From the NCBI GenBank assembly GCA_026415995.1, contig JAOAGB010000042.1:1-11184 (forward strand): a stretch of 11,184 nucleotides of DNA, given 5' to 3'. How positions within the stretch are numbered: position 1 is the first letter of the stretch; each line of letters opens with the position of its first letter. The translations under genes and the position numbers were made by a program. Below the pieces are notes generated by a model that was not told where the DNA came from, did no database searches, and saw only the letters and a list, made by a program, of their open reading frames with translations. Positions 1 through 6,854 of the stretch are shown here, piece by piece. This DNA is from Thermodesulfovibrio sp. Its GTDB lineage: Bacteria > Nitrospirota > Thermodesulfovibrionia > Thermodesulfovibrionales > Thermodesulfovibrionaceae.

Positions 1-189
1 CATACAAAGCCAATAATGTTAGTTTTCAATAAAATTGATAAAATGAATCCCTTAGAAGTTGAACAGATCTGTAGGAGATATAATGCATTAGGGATTTCTG
101 CATTAAATAAAAATACTCTAATTCCTTTGATAGATGAAATAAAAAATAAACTTTGGGAAGAGAAAGCTATTTGTAACGTTCTACTTTAA
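1..189 (+). CDS. C-terminal end of a TRAFAC-class GTPase, probably HflX (partial, 5' truncated)
   Basis: Only the last 62 codons are in the window, read in frame 1 from the first base to the TAA at 187..189. The fragment begins with [15 protein letters not shown], where NKID is the guanine-specifying G4 motif. About 20 residues later comes GISALN, which fits the G5 (SAx) loop. A final helix, [15 protein letters not shown], closes the domain. HflX GTPases, which bind and split stalled ribosomes, have this G4-to-G5 spacing and end shortly after the G domain, so HflX is the best guess. Other Era/Obg-like GTPases cannot be excluded because the N-terminal HflX domain and the G1 to G3 motifs lie outside the window. 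The last 23 bp overlap the end of the convergent AMMECR1 gene. Confidence 0.7.
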   Translation, partial: HTKPIMLVFNKIDKMNPLEVEQICRRYNALGISALNKNTLIPLIDEIKNKLWEEKAICNVLL

Positions 190-676
190 ATTTATAAATT
201 TCCACATCAGGATCAAAAGGATCAATTCCTGCTTTAAGCTTAGCGATTCTTAGTTGTTCATCAACAGTATTTACGCCTTCTATATCAGGAAGAAGTAAAC
301 CTTTTTGCCATCCCTTAATAACGATGATTCCATATTTTTTAGGATCAAGTTCGTCCAGATTTCTGACAGGCTCAGGAGGACTTAGTATATCAACTGAATA
401 TTCAAGTTCAGGAAGCTCACTTTCATGAACAGGAGGAAATCTCGGGTCTTCAGTAGCTGCTGCTATGGCATTACGAATTATTTCTGTATATATATTTTCC
501 GTAGCAGGCATAAAGGTTCCAATACAACCTCTTAATTGTCCCCGTTTTTTTATGGAAACAAAAACTCCAGCCTTTTTTTTCATATCTTCAGGTATTTCTT
601 TTGGAATTGATGAAATCTTACCTGTTTTTACAAAATCTTCTATAGTCCTCTTAGCTATCTCCACATAAGGATGCAT
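167..676 (-). CDS. AMMECR1-domain protein (AmmeMemoRadiSam system protein A-like)
   Basis: This is a 169-residue soluble protein of the AMMECR1 family, related to the human AMMECR1 protein. The biochemical role of the family is not established. In prokaryotes members often sit beside a Memo-family protein and a radical SAM enzyme, but neither is visible here. Family hallmarks are [14 protein letters not shown] at the N-terminus, the conserved LRGCIGT segment at residues 48-54, DPRFPP at 77-82, and LLLPDI near 127-132 followed by the closing IYKF strand. I chose the ATG at 676 because the family-like sequence begins there (MHPYVEIAK). An in-frame TTG at 700 would add eight residues (SYVLYLI after the initiator). 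Neither start has a good Shine-Dalgarno sequence. The C-terminus overlaps the end of the convergent GTPase gene. Family assignment is firm; cellular function is unknown. Confidence 0.88.
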   Translation of the reverse strand: MHPYVEIAKRTIEDFVKTGKISSIPKEIPEDMKKKAGVFVSIKKRGQLRGCIGTFMPATENIYTEIIRNAIAAATEDPRFPPVHESELPELEYSVDILSPPEPVRNLDELDPKKYGIIVIKGWQKGLLLPDIEGVNTVDEQLRIAKLKAGIDPFDPDVEIYKFKVERYK

Positions 677-700
677 AATTAAGTATAACACATAAGACAA

Positions 701-968
701 TCGTTGCTAAAAAATTTCAAAGTTTTCTTCATCTTTATAAAATTAAAATATTAAGATTAAATTTTACATAAAAACTATTCAGTTGTCATTTTAGCTTTTC
801 AAACTCTAATATTTTAATTATTAGTAATATAAACCACCAGAAATCCCTATTAGACAACCATAGAGAGCAAAGGCATTTATTCTTAAAGGCTTATATTTTG
901 GTTTAAATTTTTTATGAGACAAATTTACCTATCTTGATAATTCTTCACTTATTAAGTTATTTTAAAAA
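701..968. other. AT-rich divergent spacer between the AMMECR1 and VKOR genes
   Basis: The 268-bp region separates two divergent genes and must hold promoters for both, although no consensus -35/-10 pair stands out. A TTGATA at 934..939, 17 bp before a weak TTATTT at 957..962, could be a promoter for the downstream gene. It would give an almost leaderless transcript, which would fit the lack of a Shine-Dalgarno sequence before the ATG at 969. Part of the spacer is covered by the small minus-strand ORF listed separately. I see no tRNA-like fold, repeat or riboswitch. Confidence 0.5.
821..922 (-). CDS. Possible small basic single-pass membrane peptide (33 aa)
   Basis: This is an open frame from a TTG at 922..920 to a TAA at 823..821. 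It encodes MSHKKFKPKYKPLR followed by a hydrophobic stretch, INAFALYGCLIGISGGLYY. A strongly basic N-terminus followed by one membrane-length segment is what a real single-pass micro-protein looks like, with the basic part predicted in the cytoplasm by the positive-inside rule. The codons are not the repetitive Asn/Lys/Ile runs that random AT-rich spacer tends to give. Against it are the non-ATG start, only a weak AGG-like ribosome site upstream, and a length that occurs easily by chance. It could also be the tail of a decayed gene, because the frame is closed upstream by a TAG. No homologue is recognised. Confidence 0.3.
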   Translation of the reverse strand: MSHKKFKPKYKPLRINAFALYGCLIGISGGLYY

Positions 969-1733
969 ATGGGTTTGAACTCAAGCCTAAAAAATATAAT
1001 AAATCCTTCTAACTTGCTTTATTTGTTTGGATTTATTTTTGTTCTTACAGAACTCCTTTTCAAGATTTCTGGTAAAAGTCTCTGTCAGACCGAAGGGTGT
1101 AGAATTGTTGAAAGCTTTGTAAAGGGGGGAGATATTGTTTTACTTTTAAGCGGAATTGCTTTGTTTGGCTTGCTTTTTATATTATCTTTTAAAAGAAAGG
1201 CTGAGCATTTTCATTCTATAGTTCTCATTATTGCACTATCAATCGAAGGCTATCTTTTAGGTTTTCAGAGTTTTATAATTCACGAGTTTTGTCTTTTTTG
1301 TTTAGTAGTTTTTGTTACTCTTTTTATGGCAGCATTTTTAAGGCTAATTAAGGGTAGAAAAGAGATTGCCTTTGCTTTTATTAGTCTTGTCTCGGTGTTT
1401 TCTATTACATTTCTTGTTAATCCTCAAATTAATGAATTTCCATCATCTCCATACGTCCTTATTTATTCAAAGGATTGTCCACTTTGTAAAGAGGTTATTC
1501 AGTATTGTAAACAGATGTCCATACCAGTTGAAGCAATAGAAGCTAAAGAGGTAAGTAGTACTTTAAAAACTCTCAATATAAATTCAGTTCCAGTTTTATT
1601 TTGTAATGAAGGAAATGAAAAAAAATTCATTATGGGTGCTAATAATATTAAAGAATATTTATTGGCAAAGGCAACCCCTAAAAAAGAGTCTGGAGAATTT
1701 TGTCCTATATTTACCCCTTCAGAGTGTAAGTAA
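969..1733 (+). CDS. VKOR-family membrane disulfide oxidoreductase fused to a thioredoxin/glutaredoxin-like domain
   Basis: The 254-residue protein probably forms disulfide bonds in exported proteins, taking the place of DsbB. Five hydrophobic segments lie near residues 14-31, 54-73, 83-101, 108-125 and 132-150. The VKOR core shows a loop cysteine pair (C39 and C44, with V47 and S49 following) and the redox motif CLFC at 108-111 at the start of the fourth segment. Basic loops (KRK at 75-77, RLIKGRK at 125-131) place both cysteine sites and the C-terminal domain outside the cytoplasm. That domain, from about residue 161, has the redox motif CPLC at 170-173 and a cis-proline-like SVPV at 206-209, as in thioredoxins and glutaredoxins. 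It is short, about 90 residues. Extra cysteines occur at 180, 212, 245 and 253. A TAA just upstream makes ATG 969 the first possible start; no Shine-Dalgarno sequence precedes it. The gene end overlaps the convergent DUF72 gene by 15 bp. Confidence 0.85.
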   Translation: MGLNSSLKNIINPSNLLYLFGFIFVLTELLFKISGKSLCQTEGCRIVESFVKGGDIVLLLSGIALFGLLFILSFKRKAEHFHSIVLIIALSIEGYLLGFQSFIIHEFCLFCLVVFVTLFMAAFLRLIKGRKEIAFAFISLVSVFSITFLVNPQINEFPSSPYVLIYSKDCPLCKEVIQYCKQMSIPVEAIEAKEVSSTLKTLNINSVPVLFCNEGNEKKFIMGANNIKEYLLAKATPKKESGEFCPIFTPSECK

Positions 1734-2459
1734 TTTTTTTAGTTTTAATGCATTTTTTATTGCGTATCCCATGTAGTCATTATCGAAATATATATAACTT
1801 AACCTATTCCAATTTTTTAGCTTTTTTGCCCATTCTAATAACTCTTCATCCGTATATTCAGAAGCATAAAGCCTTTGTGAACCATGCAATCTAATATAAA
1901 CAAAATCAGCTGTGATCGCTTCATAGTAAGGATATCTTCCTGCTGAATCCGCTATGCAAAAGGCAATGTTTTCTCTTTGTAATATAATGAAAAAATTATC
2001 ATTAATAAATGTTTTATTCCTTACCTCTATTGCGTAACTGTATTTCTTATCAAGAAACTGGCAAAACTCATTTATCAAGGATTCATCAAATTTTAATGAT
2101 GGAGGAAGTTGTATAAGTATTACCCCGAGTTTTTCTCTAAGAAATGAAACTCTTTCAATAAATCTGTCAATTGTTTCTTTATCAATTCTTAGTCTTTTAA
2201 AATGTGTTATATTTCTTGTCATTTTAAGGGAAAAAATAAAATCTCTATTTACTTTTGAATACCATTGTTGAAAGGTGGATGACCTAACATCCCTGTAAAA
2301 GGTAACATTTATCTCAACTGTCAAAAAATTTTTACTATAAAATTGTAACCATTCTGAATATTTTAGATCAGGAGGATAGAAAATTCCTTTCCAGTGCCCA
2401 TACTGCCAACCTGAAGTTCCTACAAAAAATTTTAATCTTCTCTGTAAAGTTTGCTCCAT
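1719..2459 (-). CDS. DUF72 (YecE-like) TIM-barrel protein
   Basis: This is a 246-residue cytoplasmic protein of the DUF72/YecE family, a TIM-barrel fold of unknown biochemical function. Typical family sequence is easy to see: VGTSGW at 13-18, a FYPPDLK segment near 27-33, VEINVTFYR near 48-56, FSLKMTRNITHFKRL near 76-90, LIQLPP at 115-120, EVRN at 145-148, YIRLHG at 188-193 and YFDND at 224-228. The length matches the family norm of roughly 240-270, so the protein looks complete. Its ATG lies 28 bp inside the end of the upstream RmlB-like gene, so translation is probably coupled and the two genes share a transcript. The only ribosome-site candidate is a weak GAAG. The 3' end overlaps the convergent VKOR gene. 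Why it pairs with a sugar-nucleotide enzyme is not clear. Confidence 0.92.
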   Translation of the reverse strand: MEQTLQRRLKFFVGTSGWQYGHWKGIFYPPDLKYSEWLQFYSKNFLTVEINVTFYRDVRSSTFQQWYSKVNRDFIFSLKMTRNITHFKRLRIDKETIDRFIERVSFLREKLGVILIQLPPSLKFDESLINEFCQFLDKKYSYAIEVRNKTFINDNFFIILQRENIAFCIADSAGRYPYYEAITADFVYIRLHGSQRLYASEYTDEELLEWAKKLKNWNRLSYIYFDNDYMGYAIKNALKLKKLLTL

Positions 2460-3424
2460 AAGTCTTCATAGTAAAAAAGTTTCTTAAAAAGCCAAGTTCT
2501 GTTATTTAAATTCCATTCAACAGTTGCTTTCAATCCTGATTCAAATTTTGTTGTAGGCGACCAACCTAATTTATTTTTTATTTTCTCACTACAAATAGCA
2601 AATCTTTTTTCATGTCCGGGACGGTCTGGAACAAATTTTATTAGACTTTCAGGTTTATCGAGCATTTTAAGTATCTGTCTAACAATATCAATAATTTGGT
2701 ATCTTTCACCACTCCCCACATTAAATACTTCGCCTGGATTCCCATTCTCTAAAACTGCAAAAACTGCTCTTATACAGTCACAAAGATAAAGCCATTCACG
2801 TATAATATCTCCTGTTCCATAAACTGGAATTGTTTCATTTCTAAGAGCCTTTAGCACTGTCATTGGAATAAGTCTTTCAGGATTCTGCCAGGGACCATAA
2901 ATACTGCAAAGCCTTAAAGTTATTACCGGAAGCTGAAGGGCACGCCAGTAAACCTGTCCAAGCATATCAGCAGAGGTTTTACTTACTGCATAGGGAGAGC
3001 GGGGATTAAGTGGACAGTCTTCATCTCTTTCTCCTTCTTTAATTTCTCCATATTCCTCGTAGGAAGTTATGTTTATAAACTTTTTTATATCAAATTCTTT
3101 AGCAAGTTCAAGAAGATATATTGTTCCGATTATGTTTGTTTCCATAAAGATGCTTGGCTCTATTACAGATCTGTCTATATTTGTTTCAGAAGCAAAATGT
3201 AGCACAATTTCAGGGTTATGTGTTTTAAAGATTTTTCGCATTTCATCCCTATCAAGGATATCAACATTATAAAAATCTAATCTGTCCTGAATGGGTTTAA
3301 GTCGTTCAAGATCGCCTGCATAGGTCAGTTTGTCAACCACAATGACTTTCCAACCTTTTCTGGCAGCTAATCTTACAAAATCGCTTCCTATGAAGCCAGC
3401 GCCACCTGTGACAAGCACTTTCAT
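2432..3424 (-). CDS. RmlB-like NAD-dependent sugar-nucleotide epimerase/dehydratase (extended SDR) with altered active site
   Basis: The 330-residue protein belongs to the extended short-chain dehydrogenase family and most resembles dTDP-glucose 4,6-dehydratase (RmlB). It has the NAD-binding TGGAGFIG at 6-13 with D31 at the end of the second strand for NAD specificity, LTYAGDLERL near 33-42, and HFASETNIDRS at 76-86. The YxxxK pair is Y145 and K149, in SPYAVSK. Further RmlB-like segments are IYGPWQNPERLIP at 175-187, REWLYL at 209-214 and DRPGHEKRFA at 267-276. RmlB carries STDEVYG, whose Asp and Glu perform the dehydration. Here residues 120-126 read TSYEEYG, so Ser replaces Thr, Tyr replaces Asp, and only the Glu remains. 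It may therefore be an epimerase, a decarboxylase-like enzyme or an altered dehydratase. The natural substrate is unknown and no other sugar-nucleotide gene is nearby. A strong ribosome site supports the ATG at 3424. Confidence 0.88.
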   Translation of the reverse strand: MKVLVTGGAGFIGSDFVRLAARKGWKVIVVDKLTYAGDLERLKPIQDRLDFYNVDILDRDEMRKIFKTHNPEIVLHFASETNIDRSVIEPSIFMETNIIGTIYLLELAKEFDIKKFINITSYEEYGEIKEGERDEDCPLNPRSPYAVSKTSADMLGQVYWRALQLPVITLRLCSIYGPWQNPERLIPMTVLKALRNETIPVYGTGDIIREWLYLCDCIRAVFAVLENGNPGEVFNVGSGERYQIIDIVRQILKMLDKPESLIKFVPDRPGHEKRFAICSEKIKNKLGWSPTTKFESGLKATVEWNLNNRTWLFKKLFYYEDLWSKLYRED

Positions 3425-3431
3425 GGTCAGT

Positions 3432-3439
3432 GCCTCCTA
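3432..3439 (-). promoter_or_regulatory. Shine-Dalgarno of the RmlB-like gene
   Basis: Read on the minus strand this is TAGGAGGC, seven bases before the ATG at 3424. It fixes the start of the SDR gene. Confidence 0.8.
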
Positions 3440-3452
3440 AGACTTTTTAGTT

Positions 3453-3458
3453 ATTATA
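3453..3458 (-). promoter_or_regulatory. Candidate -10 element for the RmlB-like/DUF72 operon
   Basis: On the minus strand the hexamer is TATAAT, a perfect sigma-70 -10 match, embedded in GGTATAATAAC. It would start transcription roughly 20 nt before the ATG, leaving room for the Shine-Dalgarno sequence. No good -35 box lies at the expected distance: the best hexamer with a 17-bp spacer is AAAACA. In AT-rich DNA such a match can arise by chance, so this is tentative. Confidence 0.45.
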
Positions 3459-3513
3459 CCAAAATTAAAAGGTGATGTTTTAAAATATTTTTATAGAAAA
3501 AATAAAAAATTAT

Positions 3514-3521
3514 GGAGGAGG
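3514..3521 (+). promoter_or_regulatory. Shine-Dalgarno of the FmdB-like gene
   Basis: GGAGGAGG lies ten bases before the ATG at 3532 and is the strongest ribosome site in this part of the window. It suggests efficient translation of the zinc-ribbon protein. Confidence 0.75.
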
Positions 3522-3531
3522 TGTTCTACTT

Positions 3532-3789
3532 ATGCCCATTTATGAGTACGAATGTACTAATTGCAACAAGATTCATGAGGTTATTCAAAAATTTAGTGAT
3601 GAACCTTTAAAAAATTGTCCTATTTGTGGAGGAGATTTGAGAAAGCTTATTTCTCAGTCTTCTTTTATTTTAAAGGGTAGTGGATGGTATGTGACTGATT
3701 ATGCTCGTAAAAATGGTTCTAATAATGGTTCAAATGGTAAAAAATCAGAAAGTAAAACATCTGATTTTAAAGAAAAGGCAAAATCTTGA
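3532..3789 (+). CDS. FmdB-family zinc-ribbon protein
   Basis: This small 85-residue protein opens with [11 protein letters not shown], the signature of the FmdB/CxxC_CXXC_SSSS family. Two CxxC pairs, C8/C11 and C29/C32, would bind one zinc ion. The segment after the ribbon ([21 protein letters not shown]) is also typical, and the tail is a low-complexity, Asn/Gly/Ser/Lys-rich, probably disordered stretch. The family is named after a putative regulator of formamidase in Methylophilus, but its general function is unknown, and regulation or RNA/protein binding is only inferred. The gene starts a plus-strand run and has a strong ribosome site. Its TGA directly abuts the ATG of the following TIM-barrel gene, so the two are likely co-transcribed. 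Confidence 0.93.
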   Translation: MPIYEYECTNCNKIHEVIQKFSDEPLKNCPICGGDLRKLISQSSFILKGSGWYVTDYARKNGSNNGSNGKKSESKTSDFKEKAKS

Positions 3790-4554
3790 ATGATTAAACC
3801 TCATGTTCACATCCCTTATAGCAAATTTTATGAGTACATAGATATTATCCAACGAGAAAGATTAAATCTTGAAATATATTTTGATTCAAAGAGCCTTGAC
3901 GATATAAATAAGAATGAGCTTGTAAGGATAAGGAAGGCTCTTTTTTATGAGCCTTCTTTATCTTTACATGCACCTTTTATGGATTTGTCTCCGGGTGCTG
4001 TTGATTCAAAAATAAGAGAGGTAACTATTGAAAGGTTTAATCAAATTTTCGATGTTGCAGAAATTTTAGAACCAAAGAGCATAGTATTTCACTCTGGATA
4101 CGAAAAATGGAAATATGCTTTTAAAGTTAATCTATGGCTTGAAAAAAGTCTAATTACATGGGAAAAATTTTTAAAAAGGGCTGAGCAATTAAATATTAAA
4201 ATTGCCATAGAAAATATATTTGAAGAAGAACCTGATAACTTAAAAATGCTTGTGGAGAGAGTTTCTTCTTCTTATTTCGGTATTTGTTTTGATACAGGAC
4301 ATTTTAATTTATTTTCAAAAAAGGGACTTGATGAATGGATATCGGTTCTTGGTAAGTTTATTTTTGAATTTCATCTACATGACAACAATGGCAGTTTTGA
4401 CGAGCATCTTGCTATAGGAAGTGGAGTTTTTGATTTTCAAAGATTATTAAGTTTATTGGAAAAAAAAGATTACTTGTATACCATTGAAGCTCACAGTCCC
4501 GAAGAGGTTTTTAAAAGTATAAAAAATTTTAATGAATTGATTAAATTAAAATAA
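3790..4554 (+). CDS. Xylose isomerase-like TIM-barrel protein (sugar phosphate isomerase/epimerase family)
   Basis: The 254-residue protein has the AP-endonuclease-2/xylose-isomerase-like TIM-barrel fold (COG1082 type). Likely metal- and substrate-binding residues sit in the expected strand ends: H60 in LHAPF, H101 in VFHSG, E141 in IAIEN, D168 and H171 in CFDTGH, H195/H197/D198 in FHLHDNNG, H206 in EHLAIGSG, and E233 in YTIEAH. These fit a divalent-metal site like that of endonuclease IV and of sugar or inosose isomerases. Because the family mixes DNA-repair nucleases with sugar isomerases, I call it only at superfamily level. The DNHGxxDEHxxxGxG-like segment favours the isomerase side. Translation starts immediately after the fmdB stop, with a weak AAGG upstream. 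Its substrate is unknown. Confidence 0.85.
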   Translation: MIKPHVHIPYSKFYEYIDIIQRERLNLEIYFDSKSLDDINKNELVRIRKALFYEPSLSLHAPFMDLSPGAVDSKIREVTIERFNQIFDVAEILEPKSIVFHSGYEKWKYAFKVNLWLEKSLITWEKFLKRAEQLNIKIAIENIFEEEPDNLKMLVERVSSSYFGICFDTGHFNLFSKKGLDEWISVLGKFIFEFHLHDNNGSFDEHLAIGSGVFDFQRLLSLLEKKDYLYTIEAHSPEEVFKSIKNFNELIKLK

Positions 4555-4599
4555 TTATGGTATTTTATTCTTTAAAATATATAAAATAAGGGTATAGCC
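4555..4599 (+). promoter_or_regulatory. Short AT-rich leader before ilvB
   Basis: Only 45 bp separate the TIM-barrel gene from ilvB. They hold A/T runs (TTTAAAATATATAAAAT) that could contain a -10 element, and an AGGG seven bases before the ATG as a modest ribosome site. There is no room for a leader peptide, T-box or attenuator hairpin, so classical branched-chain attenuation at this position is unlikely. ilvB may be read from its own weak promoter or from upstream. Confidence 0.35.
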
Positions 4600-6330
4600 A
4601 TGGCAAAGATGAAAGGTGCAGAAATTTTAATTGAATGTCTTAAAAGGGAAGGGGTAAAACATATTTTTGGTTACCCAGGAGGAGTAATTCTTGATATTTT
4701 CGATCTCCTCTATGATGATCCAGACATTAAGCTTATTTTAACAAGGCATGAGCAAGGTGCTACCCACGCTGCAGATGGATATGCGAGAGTAAGCGGCAAA
4801 CCCGGAGTAGTTTTAGTCACGAGTGGTCCTGGAGCTACAAATACAGTAACAGGCATTGCTACAGCCTATATGGATTCTATTCCTCTTGTTATCTTTACAG
4901 GGCAAGTTCCTACTTTTTTAATTGGTAATGACGCTTTTCAGGAAGCAGATATTGTAGGTATAACAAGGCCATGTACGAAATATAATATTTTAGTTAAAGA
5001 TGTCAAAGACCTTGCGAGACAGGTAAGAGAAGCCTTTTATATAGCTACTTCTGGTAGGCCAGGTCCTGTGCTTATCGATTTGCCTAAGGATGTAACTCAA
5101 GGACGAGCTGAATTTGTATGGCCTGAAAAGATTCATATAAGAAGCTACAATCCCACCTATGAGGGAAATATTTATATGATAAAAAAGGCAGCTCAGGAGA
5201 TTGCTAAGGCTAAAAAGCCTGTTATTATAGCGGGTGGGGGTTGTGTAATTTCTGAGGCACATGAACATTTAAAGGAGCTTGCAGAGTTTACTCAAATTCC
5301 TGTGACAAATACACTGATGGGGCTTGGAAGCTTCCCTGGAACTCATGAACTTTTTCTTGGAATGCTCGGAATGCATGGAACTTACTATGCAAACATGGCT
5401 GTTCAGAATTCTGATCTGGTAATTGCTATTGGCATGAGATTTGATGATAGAGTTACAGGAAAAACAGATGCTTTTGCCCCTAATGCAAAAATCATTCATA
5501 TAGATATAGATCCAACATCTATTCGTAAAAATGTAAGAGTTGATATACCAATAGTTGGCGATGTTAGTAGGGTTTTGCAAGTATTAAACAAAATTCTTAA
5601 GGAAGAAATTAAGCCTCAGTGGGATGAGGTGAGAAAATCGTGGCTTAAACAGATAGCTCAATGGAAAAAAGAAAGACCGTTAACCTATGAGTTTGATCCA
5701 GATGTTATAAAACCTCAATATGTAATTGAGAAACTATATGAAATTACAAAAGGTGAGGCAATAATTACAACGGAAGTGGGACAGAATCAGATGTGGGCAG
5801 CGCAGTTTTATAAATATAATAAACCAAGAAGATGGGTGAGTTCAGGAGGACTTGGCACCATGGGATATGGATTCCCTGCTGCCATAGGTGCCCAACTTGC
5901 ACGTCCTGAGATGACAGTAATAGATGTGGCAGGCGATGGAAGTATTCAGATGAATATTCAAGAACTCGCTACTGCTGTCATATATGAATTGCCTGTAAAG
6001 GTTGCAATAATAAATAATAGTTATCTTGGTATGGTAAGACAATGGCAGGAGCTTTTTTATAGTGAGAGATATTCACATACCTATTTAAGCACTGCACCAG
6101 ATTTTGTAAAATTAGCTGAAGCATATGGAGCAGTAGGACTTAGAGCAACAAAACCAAGTGAAGTAGAACCAGTGATAAAAGAGGCGTTATCAATTAGGAA
6201 ACCAGTATTTATGGATTTTGTAGTAGATTGGAAGGAAAAGGTTTATCCTATGGTACCCCCCGGTGCTCCTATTGATCAGATGATTTTTGAAGAAAAGAAA
6301 AAAGAACGCAAGTTGAAAGCTGTCAAGTAG
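4600..6330 (+). CDS. ilvB: Acetolactate synthase (acetohydroxyacid synthase) large subunit
   Basis: This is the catalytic subunit that condenses two pyruvates to 2-acetolactate, or pyruvate with 2-oxobutyrate to acetohydroxybutyrate, the first shared step of valine, leucine and isoleucine synthesis. It is a cytoplasmic enzyme using thiamine diphosphate, Mg and FAD. At 576 residues it is of normal full length. The N-terminal domain has GYPGG at 24-28 and the catalytic Glu, E51, in [15 protein letters not shown]. The middle FAD-associated domain includes MRFDDRVTG and IHIDIDP. The C-terminal domain has the thiamine-diphosphate motif starting GDGS at 445-448 and ending at N472/N473, followed by LGMVRQWQ. 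It is followed after nine bases by ilvN, the usual partner, which supports the anabolic rather than the catabolic (AlsS) form. Confidence 0.97.
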   Translation: MAKMKGAEILIECLKREGVKHIFGYPGGVILDIFDLLYDDPDIKLILTRHEQGATHAADGYARVSGKPGVVLVTSGPGATNTVTGIATAYMDSIPLVIFTGQVPTFLIGNDAFQEADIVGITRPCTKYNILVKDVKDLARQVREAFYIATSGRPGPVLIDLPKDVTQGRAEFVWPEKIHIRSYNPTYEGNIYMIKKAAQEIAKAKKPVIIAGGGCVISEAHEHLKELAEFTQIPVTNTLMGLGSFPGTHELFLGMLGMHGTYYANMAVQNSDLVIAIGMRFDDRVTGKTDAFAPNAKIIHIDIDPTSIRKNVRVDIPIVGDVSRVLQVLNKILKEEIKPQWDEVRKSWLKQIAQWKKERPLTYEFDPDVIKPQYVIEKLYEITKGEAIITTEVGQNQMWAAQFYKYNKPRRWVSSGGLGTMGYGFPAAIGAQLARPEMTVIDVAGDGSIQMNIQELATAVIYELPVKVAIINNSYLGMVRQWQELFYSERYSHTYLSTAPDFVKLAEAYGAVGLRATKPSEVEPVIKEALSIRKPVFMDFVVDWKEKVYPMVPPGAPIDQMIFEEKKKERKLKAVK

Positions 6331-6334
6331 GAGG
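6329..6334 (+). promoter_or_regulatory. Shine-Dalgarno of ilvN, overlapping the ilvB stop codon
   Basis: AGGAGG begins in the last two bases of the ilvB TAG and lies five bases before the GTG at 6340. It decides the GTG start of ilvN and indicates translational coupling, which would keep the two subunits in balance. Confidence 0.85.
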
Positions 6335-6339
6335 ATAAC

Positions 6340-6828
6340 GTGAGACACACTATATCTGTTCTTGTGGAGAATAAATTTGGAGTTTTGGCAAGAATAGCTG
6401 GTCTTTTCAGTGGTAGAGGATACAATATTGAGAGTCTATCAGTAGGTGAAACAATAGACCCTCAGATGTCTATAATGACAATTGTTACTACTGGGGATGA
6501 CAGAGTTATTGAGCAGATTACAAAGCAACTTAATAGGCTTGTTGATGTGATAAAGGTGGTTGATTTAACAGAAATAGATCATGTGGAAAGAGAGATGGTG
6601 TTGATAAAAGTTGCACCAAGAAAGGAAAACAGACTTGAATTACTCAAGACAGTAGAGATATTCCGTGGCAGAGTGGTAGATTCAGGACCTACCACTTATA
6701 CCATAGAAATTACAGGGGATGAAAAGAAAATACAGGCGTTTATTGAATTAATGAAACCTTTAGGAATAAAGGAATTTGTCAGAACAGGCAAGGTAGCCAT
6801 TCCACGAGAGATATCTCAAAAAAAATAG
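6340..6828 (+). CDS. ilvN: Acetolactate synthase small (regulatory) subunit
   Basis: The 162-residue regulatory subunit activates the large subunit and usually confers feedback inhibition by valine. The N-terminal ACT domain is plain: [19 protein letters not shown], then [13 protein letters not shown], the effector-binding signature of IlvH/IlvN. A second conserved region covers [13 protein letters not shown] and [15 protein letters not shown], ending in [14 protein letters not shown]. Length matches the full two-domain IlvH type (about 160) rather than the short E. coli IlvN, so the symbol could equally be ilvH. The start is a GTG with an excellent ribosome site. It lies between ilvB and a citrate/isopropylmalate-type synthase. 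The effector cannot be read with confidence from sequence alone. Confidence 0.96.
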   Translation: MRHTISVLVENKFGVLARIAGLFSGRGYNIESLSVGETIDPQMSIMTIVTTGDDRVIEQITKQLNRLVDVIKVVDLTEIDHVEREMVLIKVAPRKENRLELLKTVEIFRGRVVDSGPTTYTIEITGDEKKIQAFIELMKPLGIKEFVRTGKVAIPREISQKK

Positions 6829-6854
6829 TGATAAAAATTTAAAAGGAGGCATAA

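Noticed and set aside
4555..4599. Leader peptide attenuator or T-box before ilvB
   Set aside because: The gap is only 45 bp of A/T-rich sequence, with no run of Ile/Val/Leu codons and no stable hairpin.
5269..5580. Open frame antisense to ilvB (and similar antisense frames at 4990..5268 and 5842..6042)
   Set aside because: They lie wholly inside a convincing gene on the opposite strand, encode unrecognisable low-complexity protein and have no ribosome sites.
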